Source: Reclinomonas americana ATCC 50394 (taxonomy: Eukaryota; Jakobida; Jakobea; Jakobida). Taken from it: a stretch of 31,355 bases of DNA. A model generated the notes under the pieces. That model ran no database searches. It was not told the DNA's origin and saw only the letters and a list, made by a program, of their open reading frames with translations. The stretch covers positions 208,732 to 240,086 of the forward strand of contig PS015066.1 in the NCBI GenBank assembly GCA_048213135.1, given 5' to 3'. This document shows positions 1-19,400 of this stretch, piece after piece; the stretch's first letter is position 1; each line of letters starts with the position of its first letter. A program made the translations under genes and the position numbers.

Positions 1-137
1 TCCTCCTCCTCCCTCCCTCCTCCTCCCTCCCTCCTCCTCCCTCCCCTCCCTCCCTCCCCTCCCTCCCCTCCCTCCCCTTCCCCCTTCCTCCTTCCCCCTT
101 CTCCTTCCCGCTCACCCTCCCTCTCTCTCTCTCAAAG
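1..137 (+). repeat. Polypyrimidine tract and 3' end of an intron of gene 1
   Basis: The window opens in a TCCTCCTCCC/CCCTCC repeat followed by (CT)n, ending in AAAG with the presumed acceptor AG at 136-137. The M36 propeptide frame is open from 138 on. The upstream exon lies outside the window. Confidence 0.8.
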
Positions 138-6790
<6,653 letters not shown>

Positions 6791-8691
6791 GGAGGAGGCA
6801 GTGAAAGTCTCCTTTATGTCACCATACTGAGCGTCTGTGTTGTCTAGAAACATGCACCTCATATTCGCACACTGCGTGGTGTCGGGTCTCGCCCGCCTGC
6901 GTCCATAGTCAGTCGCTGTGCAACACCACGTTCCGTACACGCGTACGGAGTCCGGAGCATGAATGCGAACCCATGCAAATGCATGCTTGATTTTTTTTGG
7001 CAACTTCACACTCGCGGCGCTCGCGGCACACATAATTTTTCATACTTTCCAACGCACGCGCACACACAGTTGCACGTGTCTTTGTTTAGTCGTCTCCACC
7101 CAGTGTCACGCTTGCCACTGTGCGCGCGGGAGCTCTTTTTTGTTGAGTTAGACATCACCGCGAGTGAGAGAGAGAGAGAGAGCAGCTCTGCAGAACAATG
7201 CAGTCGCGTGTGTCGCCGCCGCCGCCACTCGCTCGGCGACAATCAACTGACCAGGGTGCGTGAGAAGAACAACAGAGTGTGTGTGACACGCTTGGTACAC
7301 ATTTTACTGGTGTTCGAGTCGCACTATTTTCTGTCTCCTCCCCACTGCGTGTCTGTTCTCTTCCTCTCCTCTCCTCCTCCGCATGGGCGTTGCCTTTTGC
7401 GTGTTTCTCTGCACGCACAATCACTGTGCGCGCATACGGTGTGAGGCAGAGTGCGTTGCCCATGATGCATCTTTGGAGAGAGTGATATCGATGGACACGC
7501 GCATGCGCACACACACACGCTGCGCACACACACACACCCGGCACGCACAAACTTGTGTCATGCACACACACTCTATTCCCTTCGCTCACTGAACTCCGCA
7601 CAAACCACGGGACGAGGAGCGTGGTTTTCATTCACACACTACTCTCTCATCTTGATCCTGTGCTCGCGTTCTGTCGCTTGTTCTCACTTTTTTCGCACAC
7701 TCTCTTGCGTGCACACATGCGGCGCCGCCTCTGTACTCTGCTCAAGATGGTGTGTGTGCATCGCCAGTCTCCTCCTGACTGGGCCTCTCTCTCACTCCCT
7801 CTCCCTCTTCCCTCCCCCTCTCTCCCTCTCCCTCTCTCCTTCTCCCTCTTCCCTCACCCTCTTCCCTCTCCCTCTCTCCCTCTCTCCCTCACCCCTCTTC
7901 CCTCTCCCTCTCTCCCTCTCTCCCTCNNNNNNNNNNNNNNNNNNNNNNNNNNNNNNNNNNNNNNNNNNNNNNNNNNNNNNNNNNNNNNNNNNNNNNNNNN
8001 NNNNNNNNNNNNNNNNNNNNNNNNNNNNNNNNNNNNNNNNNNNNNNNNNNNNNNNNNNNNNNNNNNNNNNNNNNNNNNNNNNNNNNNNNNNNNNNNNNNN
8101 NNNNNNNNNNNNNNNNNNNNNNNNNNNNNNNNNNNNNNNNNNNNNNNNNNNNNNNNNNNNNNNNNNNNNNNNNNNNNNNNNNNNNNNNNNNNNNNNNNNN
8201 NNNNNNNNNNNNNNNNNNNNNNNNNNNNNNNNNNNNNNNNNNNNNNNNNNNNNNNNNNNNNNNNNNNNNNNNNNNNNNNNNNNNNNNNNNNNNNNNNNNN
8301 NNNNNNNNNNNNNNNNNNNNNNNNNNNNNNNNNNNNNNNNNNNNNNNNNNNNNNNNNNNNNNNNNNNNNNNNNNNNNNNNNNNNNNNNNNNNNNNNNNNN
8401 NNNNNNNNNNNNNNNNNNNNNNNNNNNNNNNNNNNNNNNNNNNNNNNNNNNNNNNNNNNNNNNNNNNNNNNNNNNNNNNNNNNNNNNNNNNNNNNNNNNN
8501 NNNNNNNNNNNNNNNNNNNNNNNNNNNNNNNNNNNNNNNNNNNNNNNNNNNNNNNNNNNNNNNNNNNNNNNNNNNNNNNNNNNNNNNNNNNNNNNNNNNN
8601 NNNNNNNNNNNNNNNNNNNNNNNNNNNNNNCCCTCACTCCCTCTCTCCCTCTCTCCCCCGCCCTCTCCCTCTCACTCCCTCCACCTTGCAG
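6791..8691 (+). other. Gene-poor interval: 3' flank of gene 1, presumed promoter and 5' intron of gene 2, assembly gap
   Basis: No supportable protein pattern appears in any frame between the TGA of gene 1 and the acceptor at 8691. It contains a T-run near 6989, a GA run near 7170, CA microsatellites about 7500-7570, a polypyrimidine tract from about 7780 and the N gap. No AATAAA is visible just after the stop and no convincing TATA box. A short open exon starting ATG at 7717 (MRRRLCTLLKM), followed by GTGTGT, could be the first exon of gene 2, but its phase does not clearly match the next exon. A phase-1 donor just beyond it (after GTG T, about 7754) would fit. Confidence 0.6.
7780..8690 (+). 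repeat. CCCTCT-type polypyrimidine tract containing assembly gap 1
   Basis: From about 7780 to 7926 and again 8631-8690 the + strand is a CCCTCT/CTCTCC-like polypyrimidine repeat. Between them 7927-8630 is 704 N. The same repeat on both sides implies the gap is unresolved repeat, so its true length is unknown. It lies just upstream of the CCTTGCAG acceptor at 8691 and so probably inside the first intron of gene 2. Confidence 0.85.
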
Positions 8692-9120
8692 TCGGCCAAC
8701 GCCACATCCACCGGCTGCGGCGCGTTCCCGCCTTCACTGCGCGCACCCTCTGTCTATTCCTCTTGCTCATCGTGCACTCTGCCACTCTGACGCTGCTCGC
8801 CACCGGCCTCAATGTGCCCTCCATCGTCAACATTTCGTCGCCCTCGACCGGCAGCGATCCCACCGGGTGCACGGTGACCTTCACCGTGCAGAGCAACGGT
8901 TATTCGGCTCCATTTGGTGGCGGTGAATCTACTGTCTATGCGGAGTACGGCATTGGCGACGACATAGGTCTCAACGTGCAAACCATGGCCGGCGCGCCGG
9001 GTTTCGACATGATCACGCCGTGGGCCGATGGTACCCGCACCGCCGCTCGTTTCAAGAACCCGTCAAGCATTTTTTACTCTGACGACTACAACGTGCTGCT
9101 GGTGGCCGACACGTTGCGTG

Positions 9121-9182
<62 letters not shown>

Positions 9183-12100
9183 GTGCTCTGTCCCAATTCT
9201 GCCTCTCCCTAGAATCCTGGTCTTCCTGTCTCACAGTATTCCTCAGTATTTCTCTGCATGTCTGCTCCTTGTAGTCGACTCCCTTCCTTCTCTTGCAGCC
9301 TACTCGCTTTCTCTCTCTTCATATGTCTTTCCCCTTCTGCGTGTTTCTCTCCTTGCTCTACGTTCTCACTCTCCTTTGCCTCTCCATTACAGCGGTAATC
9401 ATGTCATCCGCACTGTGGATGACGCCGGCGTGGTGTCAACCCTCGCCGGCACCGTTGGCTCCCCGGGATACGCGAACGGCGGCGTTGGCGTCGGTCAACT
9501 GATATCGCCCGCCGCAGTGACCGCCAATCGCGGCGGCGGAGCGATGACTGTGTACGTGGGCGATGTTGCGTATCGATGTTCTGCAGTTGCTGCTTTTTGT
9601 CATTATGCGACCATGTTCGCTCACTGGGTTCTCTGGGCGATTGTTTGTTGTGGGGCGCAGGCTTCGTGCTCGGTGAGCAAGATTGTCGGCAACACGATTA
9701 CCCACTTTGCTGGCAATCCGGCGGTCTGCCCGAGTCCTTCGCCCCCTGTTAACGGAAATGGGAATGTGGCGACTTTTTCGTCGTCGGTGACGAGTGTTGC
9801 GACTGATGCTTTTGGCTACTTCCTGTTCGTCTCCGATGCTGGAAACAGCATTATTCGACGCATCGACCTGAGCGCCCCTTACCCCACGATAACACAATTC
9901 GGCCAGCCCAACGTACCGGGTAACACGGATGGCTACGCGACGCTAGCCGCTGCCGGGCTGCCACGGGCGCAGCTCACGTCACCGGGCCGCTTGGCTTACG
10001 GAGGCCTTGATCAGTTTGACTGGATATTTATGACGGATCCCGTTTCACGGGTTGTGCGCAAGTTAAATGACAACGGTTTTGGGCCCGAGTCTTATAGAGT
10101 TGACACCATTGCCGGTGACCCGACTGCCGCTGCGTCGACCCAGGATGGTACTGGTACCGGCGCACGGTTCCAATATCCTTCGGGTGTTGCCTTTATTACG
10201 AACAATGGCGAGCGACAGCAGACGTATCTGCTCGTGGCTGACAGGACAGCACGCGTGATTCGCGAGGTGACGCTGTACGGATCGAGCACGGTTGTCGCGG
10301 GTCGCGTGGGCGTCAACTCCAACGATGACGGTGTGGGCAGCTTTGCGACATTCTCCAGTCCCGCCGACATTACGTTCTCCAAGAACAAGCAGCTGGTCTA
10401 CATTGTCGACGATGTGGCGAATGTGAGTGCAGTGGCGCAATGGGGATTGGCTGTGATACGTCTCCCCTTCTTTGTTCTCTCTCCTTGTAGGGGCTTTCAT
10501 TGTTATTGCCTGTCTCTTCTGACATCTCTTTCTCGCTGCTCAGACGTCTTGCAGTCGCTACTTCCTTTCCTCCTATGTTGTCTCTGCCCTCTTCCGCCTT
10601 GCGTCGCGCCTCTTCTCCCTTCCTCTTCCCTTCCTCTTCCGTTACTTCTCTTCTCTCCTTCCCCTCCTTCCCCCTCCTTCCCCCTCCTTCCCCTCCTTCC
10701 CCTCCTTCCCCCTCCTTCCCCCTCCTTCCCNNNNNNNNNNNNNNNNNNNNNNNNNNNNNNNNNNNNNNNNNNNNNNNNNNNNNNNNNNNNNNNNNNNNNN
10801 NNNNNNNNNNNNNNNNNNNNNNNNNNNNNNNNNNNNNNNNNNNNNNNNNNNNNNNNNNNNNNNNNNNNNNNNNNNNNNNNNNNNNNNNNNNNNNNNNNNN
10901 NNNNNNNNNNNNNNNNNNNNNNNNNNNNNNNNNNNNNNNNNNNNNNNNNNNNNNNNNNNNNNNNNNNNNNNNNNNNNNNNNNNNNNNNNNNNNNNNNNNN
11001 NNNNNNNNNNNNNNNNNNNNNNNNNNNNNNNNNNNNNNNNNNNNNNNNNNNNNNNNNNNNNNNNNNNNNNNNNNNNNNNNNNNNNNNNNNNNNNNNNNNN
11101 NNNNNNNNNNNNNNNNNNNNNNNNNNNNNNNNNNNNNNNNNNNNNNNNNNNNNNNNNNNNNNNNNNNNNNNNNNNNNNNNNNNNNNNNNNNNNNNNNNNN
11201 NNNNNNNNNNNNNNNNNNNNNNNNNNNNNNNNNNNNNNNNNNNNNNNNNNNNNNNNNNNNNNNNNNNNNNNNNNNNNNNNNNNNNNNNNNNNNNNNNNNN
11301 NNNNNNNNNNNNNNNNNNNNNNNNNNNNNNNNNNNNNNNNNNNNNNNNNNNNNNNNNNNNNNNNNNNNNNNNNNNNNNNNNNNNNNNNNNNNNNNNNNNN
11401 NNNNNNNNNNNNNNNNNNNNNNNNNNNNNNNNNNNNNNNNNNNNTCTCCCCTCTTCCCCTCTTCCCCTCCTTCCCCTCCTTCCCCTCCTTCCCCTCCTTC
11501 TCCCTCCTTCCCCCTCCTTCCCCCCTCCTTCCCCCCTCCTTCCCCCTTCTCCGTCACCCACCCTTCCCCTCCACCCCAACAGATCATTCGCGTTGCCTCG
11601 CTTCCCCGCCGACCATTGATACCTGCACTCGTATTTCCATCACCCGGAACGCCCCTGACAGTGCGCATTCTCAACTTGGCCCCAGCCTCCACGTACCGCG
11701 TTTATTTCCGGGTGGTTTCAACTAGCGACAATGTCATTGTGCGTTCGACGTCGCCGGCCACTTGCAGCACCGCTTTTCTCCCAGTGTTGACCACGTCGGC
11801 CGCCACCGACCTCGCTGCTACCAGCGCAACGCTACACGGAACCGCAACAACTATCGGTGCCTCATCGGCCATGGGAGCGGCGTTTCAGTACGCAGTTAGT
11901 GCCGAGTATCTCGAGCCGAACATTAGCCGATTTCTGGGCGCAGTTGACGGTGCCGGTCTGGGTATCCCCGACCCTGTGAGCGATGGCTTGCACACGCCGT
12001 CAGGTGTGGTATCCTATCATCACGATTTGTACGGACTGTTTCTGTTCATCTTGAATTACGGCAAGCACACTCTCACGGTGTACCAGGAATGGGGAGCAAT

Positions 12101-13381
12101 CACGTATCAGTTCGGGGCGGCAGGCATTCCGGGTTCCACGGACAGTCCCATGCGGTTCTTCTCGCCGTTGTCACTGGCGATGGACCCTCTCACCAAGGAC
12201 GTGTATATTGCCGACAGTGACAACTCAACAATCCGGCGTTTTACTTTTGGTCTCCTCAATTATTCTCCATCGGATGCCCTTACGACTGTCGCTGGTCGCT
12301 CGGCCCTCGACGGTGGTGTCCACGCGAACATTGACGGTTTCGGAACTGACGCGCGGTTCTACAAGCCGCAGGCTATTGCTTTTGACAGCAGGCGTGGATG
12401 GCTGTGGATCGCTGACTCTGCGTTGCACGCGATTCGCATCTACGATACTGCCACTGGTGAGTGCAGCAGGTTGGGGTGGGCTTGCTTTAGTGAGTGTCTT
12501 CCGATTCTGCGTGAGCAGCTTTGACTGCACCTTCCTCTTCTTGCACATCAGCAAGATATTGGTTGGTTATTGTTGTTTGCGTCTCTTGTCTCTCCACGAT
12601 TGTGCACCTCAATGCTTGTCAGCTTCAGTCGTGTTTCTCGTTGCTCATCTGCCTTTTTCAGTCCGTCACCTTCGCAGGTGTCGTCGTCTTCATCTTCTTC
12701 GCTGTCGACTCTCGAGAGCTCCTGTCCCCCCTTCTCCTCCTTTGTTTCTTCTTTCTCCGATCCGTGCATCACTTGCACACCACGTCTTCAGTGTTATCTG
12801 CTTCTTGCATTATTCAATGAATGTCACTCATTTTTAAACCCCCTTTCTGCTCCCTTCCTCCCCATTCACAGGCTACGTGCAAACATTTATTAGCCCATCC
12901 GGCGGTGCATTCAACGACGGCCCCGCATCGTCAGCACTGTTCAATGCACCGGTGGGCATTGCTGTCGATGCTGTGGGCAAGGTGTACGTTACGGAATTAC
13001 TCAACCACACTATCCGCGTCATCAACCCGTGGACCAAATCTGTGTCGACTGTGGCCGGTGATCCTTCACGTGATTTCAACGTAGACGGCGATGCTAGCAC
13101 CGCTGCCATCCGATTTCCGTTCGGCATTACTGTCTGCAAGAAGAGCGGTCGAATGTTCTTTCTTGATTTTTACACTGTGCGTGAGGTGGAATTTGCGGTC
13201 AACAACGTGTATGTCCGGACCGTTGCCGGCACCTACAGTAATGGTGGCACGACCGACGGACCTGGCATATCGCAAGCTCTCATCAGCAACGGAATCGGCA
13301 TGTACTGCGACGATGACATCAATTCGCTGTGGATTGCCGATGTGAGTTGGCGCGTATGTGTGTTTGTGAGAGAGTGTGTGA

Positions 13382-13414
<33 letters not shown>

Positions 13415-16400
13415 TGAGTGTGTGTGAGTGCGTGAGAGATGCGTATCGATATTCTTCTCTTCCCTTCTCTTCCCTCAATTGCCGCACTGGTGCACTACAG
13501 ACCTTCAACCACCTGATCCGACGTGTTACTTTCCCGGTGTTGCAAATGACCGCCCCAGTGGCACTCAACGACATGTCCAGTGTCAACACACTCAATGTCG
13601 CCGCCACCGCGTTGTGGCCAGCCACTGCGTACGCGTACCGTATGCTAATTGTGCGAATGCCAGTGACGGGTTACGCGCAGAATGACGCTGCCACACAGCC
13701 AGTTCAGTTTTCGAACACGCCCGTGTCGACCTTTACGACGTTGGGCAAGCCGTACTTCGAGTACAATCCGTACGACAATGTGCAAACGTCCAACACCGGC
13801 GCTGTCGTCACCGGCCACGTCAACAACGCAGTCGAATCGCTGAATGTCCTGCTCGAGTTAGCCGAGTCGGCAGCCGACTTTGACTACACCCATGCGCTGT
13901 TCTCCGGCACGCCCAACATGCAGGGTTACGACAACGGTGTTGCCGGTACTGGCAAACACAGCACCCCGACCGGCATTGTGGTAGGCGCGGCGCCGAACCA
14001 AGCCTTGTCCGCAAACTACAGCGGGCCGATGAGCATCTACGTGACTGATGTTGCGTGGGAGGGAGGGAGGGAGGGTGGTTCTCTCTTGATATGCCTCCGT
14101 TGGCATGGCCTTCTTTGCAGACCACCTCTTGCTTCTCTGATCTCGCCTCTCTGTTTGTTTGCTCGTGTTCCTGCACTGAGGGTGTTTTTGAGGGCATTCA
14201 TCTCTCTACTTCTCTTTTCTTCGTCTGGCAGTCTCCACTCACTGTTTGTTTCTACACAGACCGACTCCAATTCCATCCGGCAGCTGGCACCGACAGCGCC
14301 AGGGTCCAGTCAGTATACTGCAACGGTGTTGGTTGGCGATCCGACATTGGGTCCCGACTACTTGGATTCCAGCTCTGGAAATCCACCCAGGTTCAACGGA
14401 CCTACTGCACTTGGCTACTGCCCGCTGAAACAGGCACTAGTTGTTGTCGGTGCGTCAAGATTTTCCCTTGTCGCTGGCTCTCTGTCTGTTCAGTTGTTTC
14501 GCTCTTGTCGACAGTACTCTCTAATCGCTTCCGTTTGCACTCTCTGTGATTCACATCTCTTGCCTGCTTTCGCGCGCTCTCTGTCTATCTGTCATCATGT
14601 GTGTGTCCTTTCACTGGAGTTCACTGCTGCTCCTTCTTGGACATCCTTACTCTTTCTTCGTCTCTCGACGCCGTCCATCGCATCTGCAACGAACAACGCC
14701 CTCCTCCCACTCGCCTCTTCCTTTTCTCTGTGATGCTTGAGTGATGTTACTCTTCCTTAGTCTCGCTCGCACACAAACATCGCACTGCCGTGGCACTCTC
14801 CCTCCCTCTCTCTCTCCTGCACACCTCTATTCCTCACCAATGTCATCCGAGCAGACTCCAACAACAATGCCTTCCGATGGGTGGACTTGCCGACAATGAC
14901 AACCTCAACCATCATAAACTCTATTAATCCCGGTATCGACTCGGATGATGTCGGAGTGACCAGTTCGTCTTTCAGCTTCGACACAGCAACAGCATTGGCT
15001 GTGGATCCGACCACGTGCGCCATCTACTACAGCTCCAAAGGCAATCTTGACAACTTCAGCATCTTTCGCCTCACCCTCGACTTCAACGTCAGCGACATGT
15101 ACCCTGTAACTGCGAAACAGGTGGCACTGTGGGATCGTGTGGCTGGCTCCGCAGATCCGCTGACCGCTACAACTGACGGTGTCGGCAAGAGCGCGCAAAT
15201 GCGCCACATCATGGCCATGACTGTGTGTCCCGACGGCAACTTGTACTTCACTGATCAGACGAATACTAATCCTGCTGGTGGCCTGATTCGGCGACTGACG
15301 CCCACCGGAGAAGTGACCAGTCTCACCAGTGTGACCAAGGGAGCTGGTAATGGCGATGGTTCGTTCGGCTCCGCCGCGTTCATGCCAACCTTGAATGGAA
15401 TTGTGTGCGGCGGCGACGGCACGCTGTATATCACGGTGAGTGGGGAGGAGTGTGTTGGTTGTCAGACCCGTTGTTCTGTTGTGTCGCGTCCGTGCCGTGT
15501 ATCCTTCCTCCTGCTTGTGTTGTAATGGTTTCTCCTTGGCGCTCTATCGACTTGTCCGTGTTGGTTGTGATTCTTTTTCTGTCTCGCTCCACTGTTCTCA
15601 CATTGAATGTCCTCCTTCCCCCTTCTCCTCCCCTTTCTCTCCTTTCCCTTCTCTTTCTCGTCCTCTTTCCCCTTCCCCGTTCCCCTTCCCCTTCCCCTTC
15701 CCCTTCCCCGTTCCCCTTCCCCTTCCCCTTCCCCTTCCCCGTTCCCCTTCCCCTTCTCCTTCCCCTCTCTTCCCTTTCTTCCCTCTCCCTTCCCCTTCTC
15801 CCCCTTCCCCTTCCCCCCTCTCCCCTTCCTCTCCCCACCCACCACTTTCCCTCTCGTGCAGCACCGGGAACTCCCCACAATTCGCCGCATTCGTCTCGCC
15901 GAATCCGCGGTCGAGTCAGTGATGCCAGTCCCCGGAGCCGGTATCCCCGCCGACGCCCTGGCCGTCCTCACCACTGTGGCCCCCTTCCGACCACTGGCCT
16001 TTGTGTACGTCAGCTCGACTACGCACGCCATCTACATCTACAAGCCCAACAAGGACACTGCTGCCATCACCACCGTGGCGACGACATTCGGTCCGGCCAA
16101 CCCGGTGCAGACATTTACGGCCACAGTAACCGGCCTGACGCCCGGCAACAAGCGCTTTGTGCGCCTCCGTGCTGTGTCAGCGGCCGCCGGCTCCACTCTT
16201 CCCACCCTGATCTCGCCGTTCGATCCCGGCGCCAGCTACTTTATCACGTTGTTTGATCCGCCGACTATCACCAACATCAACGTCGCGGTGACAGGAACGA
16301 CGGCAGTGGACATTAATTTCACGGCAAATGCACAGGCGTGGCCCTCGGGCGTTCAGCTGCAGGCGTTGTGGTCGCGTGATGCGACCAACCTGCTGCAACG

Positions 16401-19400
16401 GCGAGTGCGCACAGTCGCGAACACGGAGACCATTGTCCGCCTGTCCATGGACGTTGAGAGTCAGACGCTGTACTTTGCGGGTTTGACCCCTGGCTGTTCG
16501 GTGCACAAGTTGACCAGTGGCGGTCAGCTGGTGACGCTAGTTGGGTCGGCTGGCTGTGGCGCGCAAATTGGCGATGCGTCCACTGCGCAAATCGGAACCA
16601 CCGTTGGTGGGGTGGCGTGGAGTGCAAGTCAGAAGGTTCTGTATGTTGCCGATAACGACAATGCTTCGTTGCGAGTGGTGAACCCATCACCGTCGGCGGC
16701 GGCGAATTTAGTGACAACGGTACCGTTAATTTCAGACTTTTTTGGCTGCATGGGTCTCGCGCTGGACGACACTACTGGCCTCTTGTACATGACCAAGGGA
16801 CACAGCGTGCGCTTGGTGGACGTTCAGTCGAATACAAGTCAGGTGATCGCCGGTAACGATGGGGATCCGGGACTCCTCGATGGCGATGGCACCAGCGCTC
16901 ATTTCCTGTTTCCGTTGGGTCTAACGGTGTCGGGTTCCTACGTGTACATTGCGGACTCGCAGAATTATGCCATTCGGCGGATGACAATCAACGCTCCGTA
17001 TACAGTGACGACGGTGTTTGCTGGTGATCCGTTCCAAACGATTACGCTTCCCGGTGGAGTACAGCTTCCCGCTGCCCTTCAGCCCTCGGCTGTTGTTATT
17101 GACCCATCCAACAGCAACAATCTGTATTTTGCAGCTGCCGGTATCACGTTATTGCGATTGGATGCGGTGACACTCGAGCCGATTGTCTCCGCCAATGACG
17201 ACTTCGATTACTTCTTTGTCGACAGCTTGGCCGTCGACCGGGATGGCGTGGTTTACGCCAATCCCTTTGCCAGTCGCATCACAGCTATCCGCCCCCTGCG
17301 GACCGAGGGCTTTACGACACCGTTACCGGCTGTAACAGGCGTCACCAACACTGCGAAGACTATATCCCTCAGCGCGCAGACGCACGGTCTCGATGCCAAC
17401 ACCACGTACTATTTCAGCATCCGGGGCACCGGTGTCGGCTACCTTCCTGTCATGACTACGGTGCAGTCGTTCACCACGCGCAGTCCTGGCACTGTGGCCA
17501 ATGTGCAGGTCACGTTTCCGACCAGCACGGACTTTCAAGTCGACCTGTCTGCGACGGCTTCGAGCGCGAGTGCGCCGTTTGACGTTTTCCTTCAAGTCTC
17601 CAAGGATCCGCATGCTTTCCTCGACCAGGTCGACACCATTGGCAGCTCGCTCGGGCAGCCGTGGGGCATCGCGGTCACAGGCGGTAGTACTCTGTACTTC
17701 TCGAACGAGGCCGATCACACCATCCGAAGCATGTCGTCGGGCGGTGTGGTGAGCTTGGTGGCCGGTCAGAGTGCGACGAACACCCCATTTACGGATTCGC
17801 CGGCCCGTTTCAACGGGCCGCGCGGTCTGGCGCTGTCGCCTGACGAGTCTCTGCTGTATGTGGCGGACGCCGGGAACCATGCTATCCGGCAGGTGCTGCT
17901 GTCGGGCCCCACTGTCACGACTCTGTGCGGCACTGGAGCGGCACTCGCAGCAGATGGCGTCTGCAGTGACAGCGATGTCGGTTTCTCCACTCCCTCTGAC
18001 GTCGTGACGAATAGTGACGGCTCACTGTTGTATGTGGCCGACACCGGCAACCATGTCATTCGAGAAATCACCCTGGCTGCGCCGACGACAGTGGTCCTTC
18101 TCGCTGGCCTGTTCGGCGTACCCGGCAACGTTGACGACATTCGTGATCTGGCGCGCTTCACGTCCCCGATCGGTCTTGACTATTTTGCTGCGTACCCGCC
18201 AATGGCAGCTGTGTACGTGGCCTCTGCAGCGGCGTCGATTCGTGCGGTGAGCACAGGCGGACTGGTGTACACGGTTGCCGGTGCCAGTGGAACCGCGCAG
18301 TGTCAAAACGATACGACACCGCTGTTGAATGCCAACGCGCGCTTCTCCGGTGGCATCACTGGCTTGGCGGTGGACTCGTTCCGTTCAACCATGTCACCGT
18401 GGGTGCTGACGGCCGACACCACGTGCCACACGATTCGTGCGATTGAGACGCGGGGCGTTTCGCGCTTGCTGGCCGGCGTGAACGAACCGGGAACCGCCAT
18501 CTCCACCAACGGTGTTGGCGGCGGTCGCTTCGTGTCGCCCACCAACATTTCGGCCGTGCTCTCCGCCGTCTACGTGACCGAGCACTCGGCGGGCACGATT
18601 CGCCGACTTCTGCGTGCCGCGTACGCCGACAATGGTGTCACCACGGAGACGCTGTCCGCCGCCGTGAACAGTGCACCGGTTGCCAGCACGTCGGCTGTGG
18701 CGGTGAGCAAGCAATACAGTTACGCCAGCACGGCGGTGGTGCAGCCCGGCTCCGTCTACTACTACATTCCCATGTTGCGAGACACCGCCGAACCTGTCAG
18801 CAGCCGCCAGGCTGCTGGACCGGTGGGCTTGTTCTACGCACCCAAGGCGTCGGCTGTGCTCTCCGCTACGGCCTCCACCTCCGTGTCGGTCACTGGCTTT
18901 ACGGTGTCAACTACAGCGCAGGCTGGCGCAAGTGGTGCGACGGCAAGCGTGTCTGTGTACGTGGCGTTCGACAAGAGCATGCTGTACCCACAAGTGTCGA
19001 CGGTCGTCGGCTCCGTGTCTGCCTCTGGCGCAGTGGACGATGCCGAGCCGTACAATGCACGTCTCAATCGTGTGGCCGGCGTGCTGGCACACAGTAGCGG
19101 CGCTGTGCTATTCACCGAGATGAACAATCACGTGGTGCGCCAACTGGCAACCGACGGCACACTGACGATCCTGGCCGGCTCACTCACCACAGCAAATCTG
19201 ACCAACGGTACCGGCGCCACGGCGCGCTTCTCTCAACCGCGAGGTTTGTGCCAGAACAAGGTCGGCACCGACGTGTTTGTGGCCGACAGCGGGAATCACG
19301 CATTGCGGCGAGTGACCATGGCGGGCGTTGTGACAACCATTTGGGTCGATCCCGGTGCGGACACGATTACAGACTGCGTGGTAACTGCGGCTGGTGGCAC

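Larger units (their letters stand above)
8970..11606 (+). other. NHL beta-propeller 1 (six blades)
   Basis: Six blades are visible, each with an F-x-x-P-x-x-(I/V)-like start and a (L/V)-x-V-x-D...IR end: FKNPSSIFY/LLVADTGNHVIRTV, LISPAAVTA/VYVGDASCSVSKIV, FSSSVTSVA/LFVSDAGNSIIRRI, LTSPGRLAY/IFMTDPVSRVVRKL, FQYPSGVAF/LLVADRTARVIREV and FSSPADITF/VYIVDDVANIIRVA. Introns at 9113, 9565 and 10423 cut it. The last intron contains gap 2, but the frame and motif continue straight across. The second half of the FN3-like fold follows (NLAPASTYRVYFRVVS). Confidence 0.88.
11950..13533 (+). other. NHL beta-propeller 2 (six blades)
   Basis: Blades start HTPSGVVSY, FFSPLSLAM, FYKPQAIAF, FNAPVGIAV, IRFPFGITV and LISNGIGMY, with ends such as VYIADSDNSTIRRF, LWIADSALHAIRIY, VYVTELLNHTIRVI and LWIADTFNHLIRRV. 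TVAG inter-blade motifs recur. Introns 12457-12871 (phase 1) and 13342-13500 (phase 0) interrupt it, the second one exactly after LWIAD. Confidence 0.88.
13906..16055 (+). other. NHL beta-propeller 3 (six blades)
   Basis: Blade starts and ends seen: STPTGIVVG/IYVTDTDSNSIRQL, FNGPTALGY/LVVVADSNNNAFRW, FDTATALAV/IYYSSKGNLDNFSIFRL, MRHIMAMTV/LYFTDQTNTNPAGGLIRRL, FMPTLNGIV/LYITHRELPTIRRI and a weaker sixth, VAPFRPLAFVYVSSTTHAIY. Introns at 14050, 14450 and 15436 all fall at or next to the LYVAD-equivalent. The FN3-like second half follows with VTGLTPGNKRFVRLRAVSAA. Confidence 0.85.

Noticed and set aside
6848-6990. Possible extra Cys-rich last exon of gene 1 (TCTSYSHTAWCRVSPACV... then TGA)
   Set aside because: The frame has six Cys in 47 residues and a preceding TCTAG acceptor, but I found no donor of the right phase before the TGA at 6788 without creating a stop. 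Left as unsupported.
7553-8926. Open frames running through gap 1
   Set aside because: They consist largely of N-translated residues and polypyrimidine repeat; the real frame at 8763 onward is different.
15431-15880. Gly/Glu/Arg-rich open frames on the - strand
   Set aside because: They are translations of the CCCCTT polypyrimidine repeat inside an intron.
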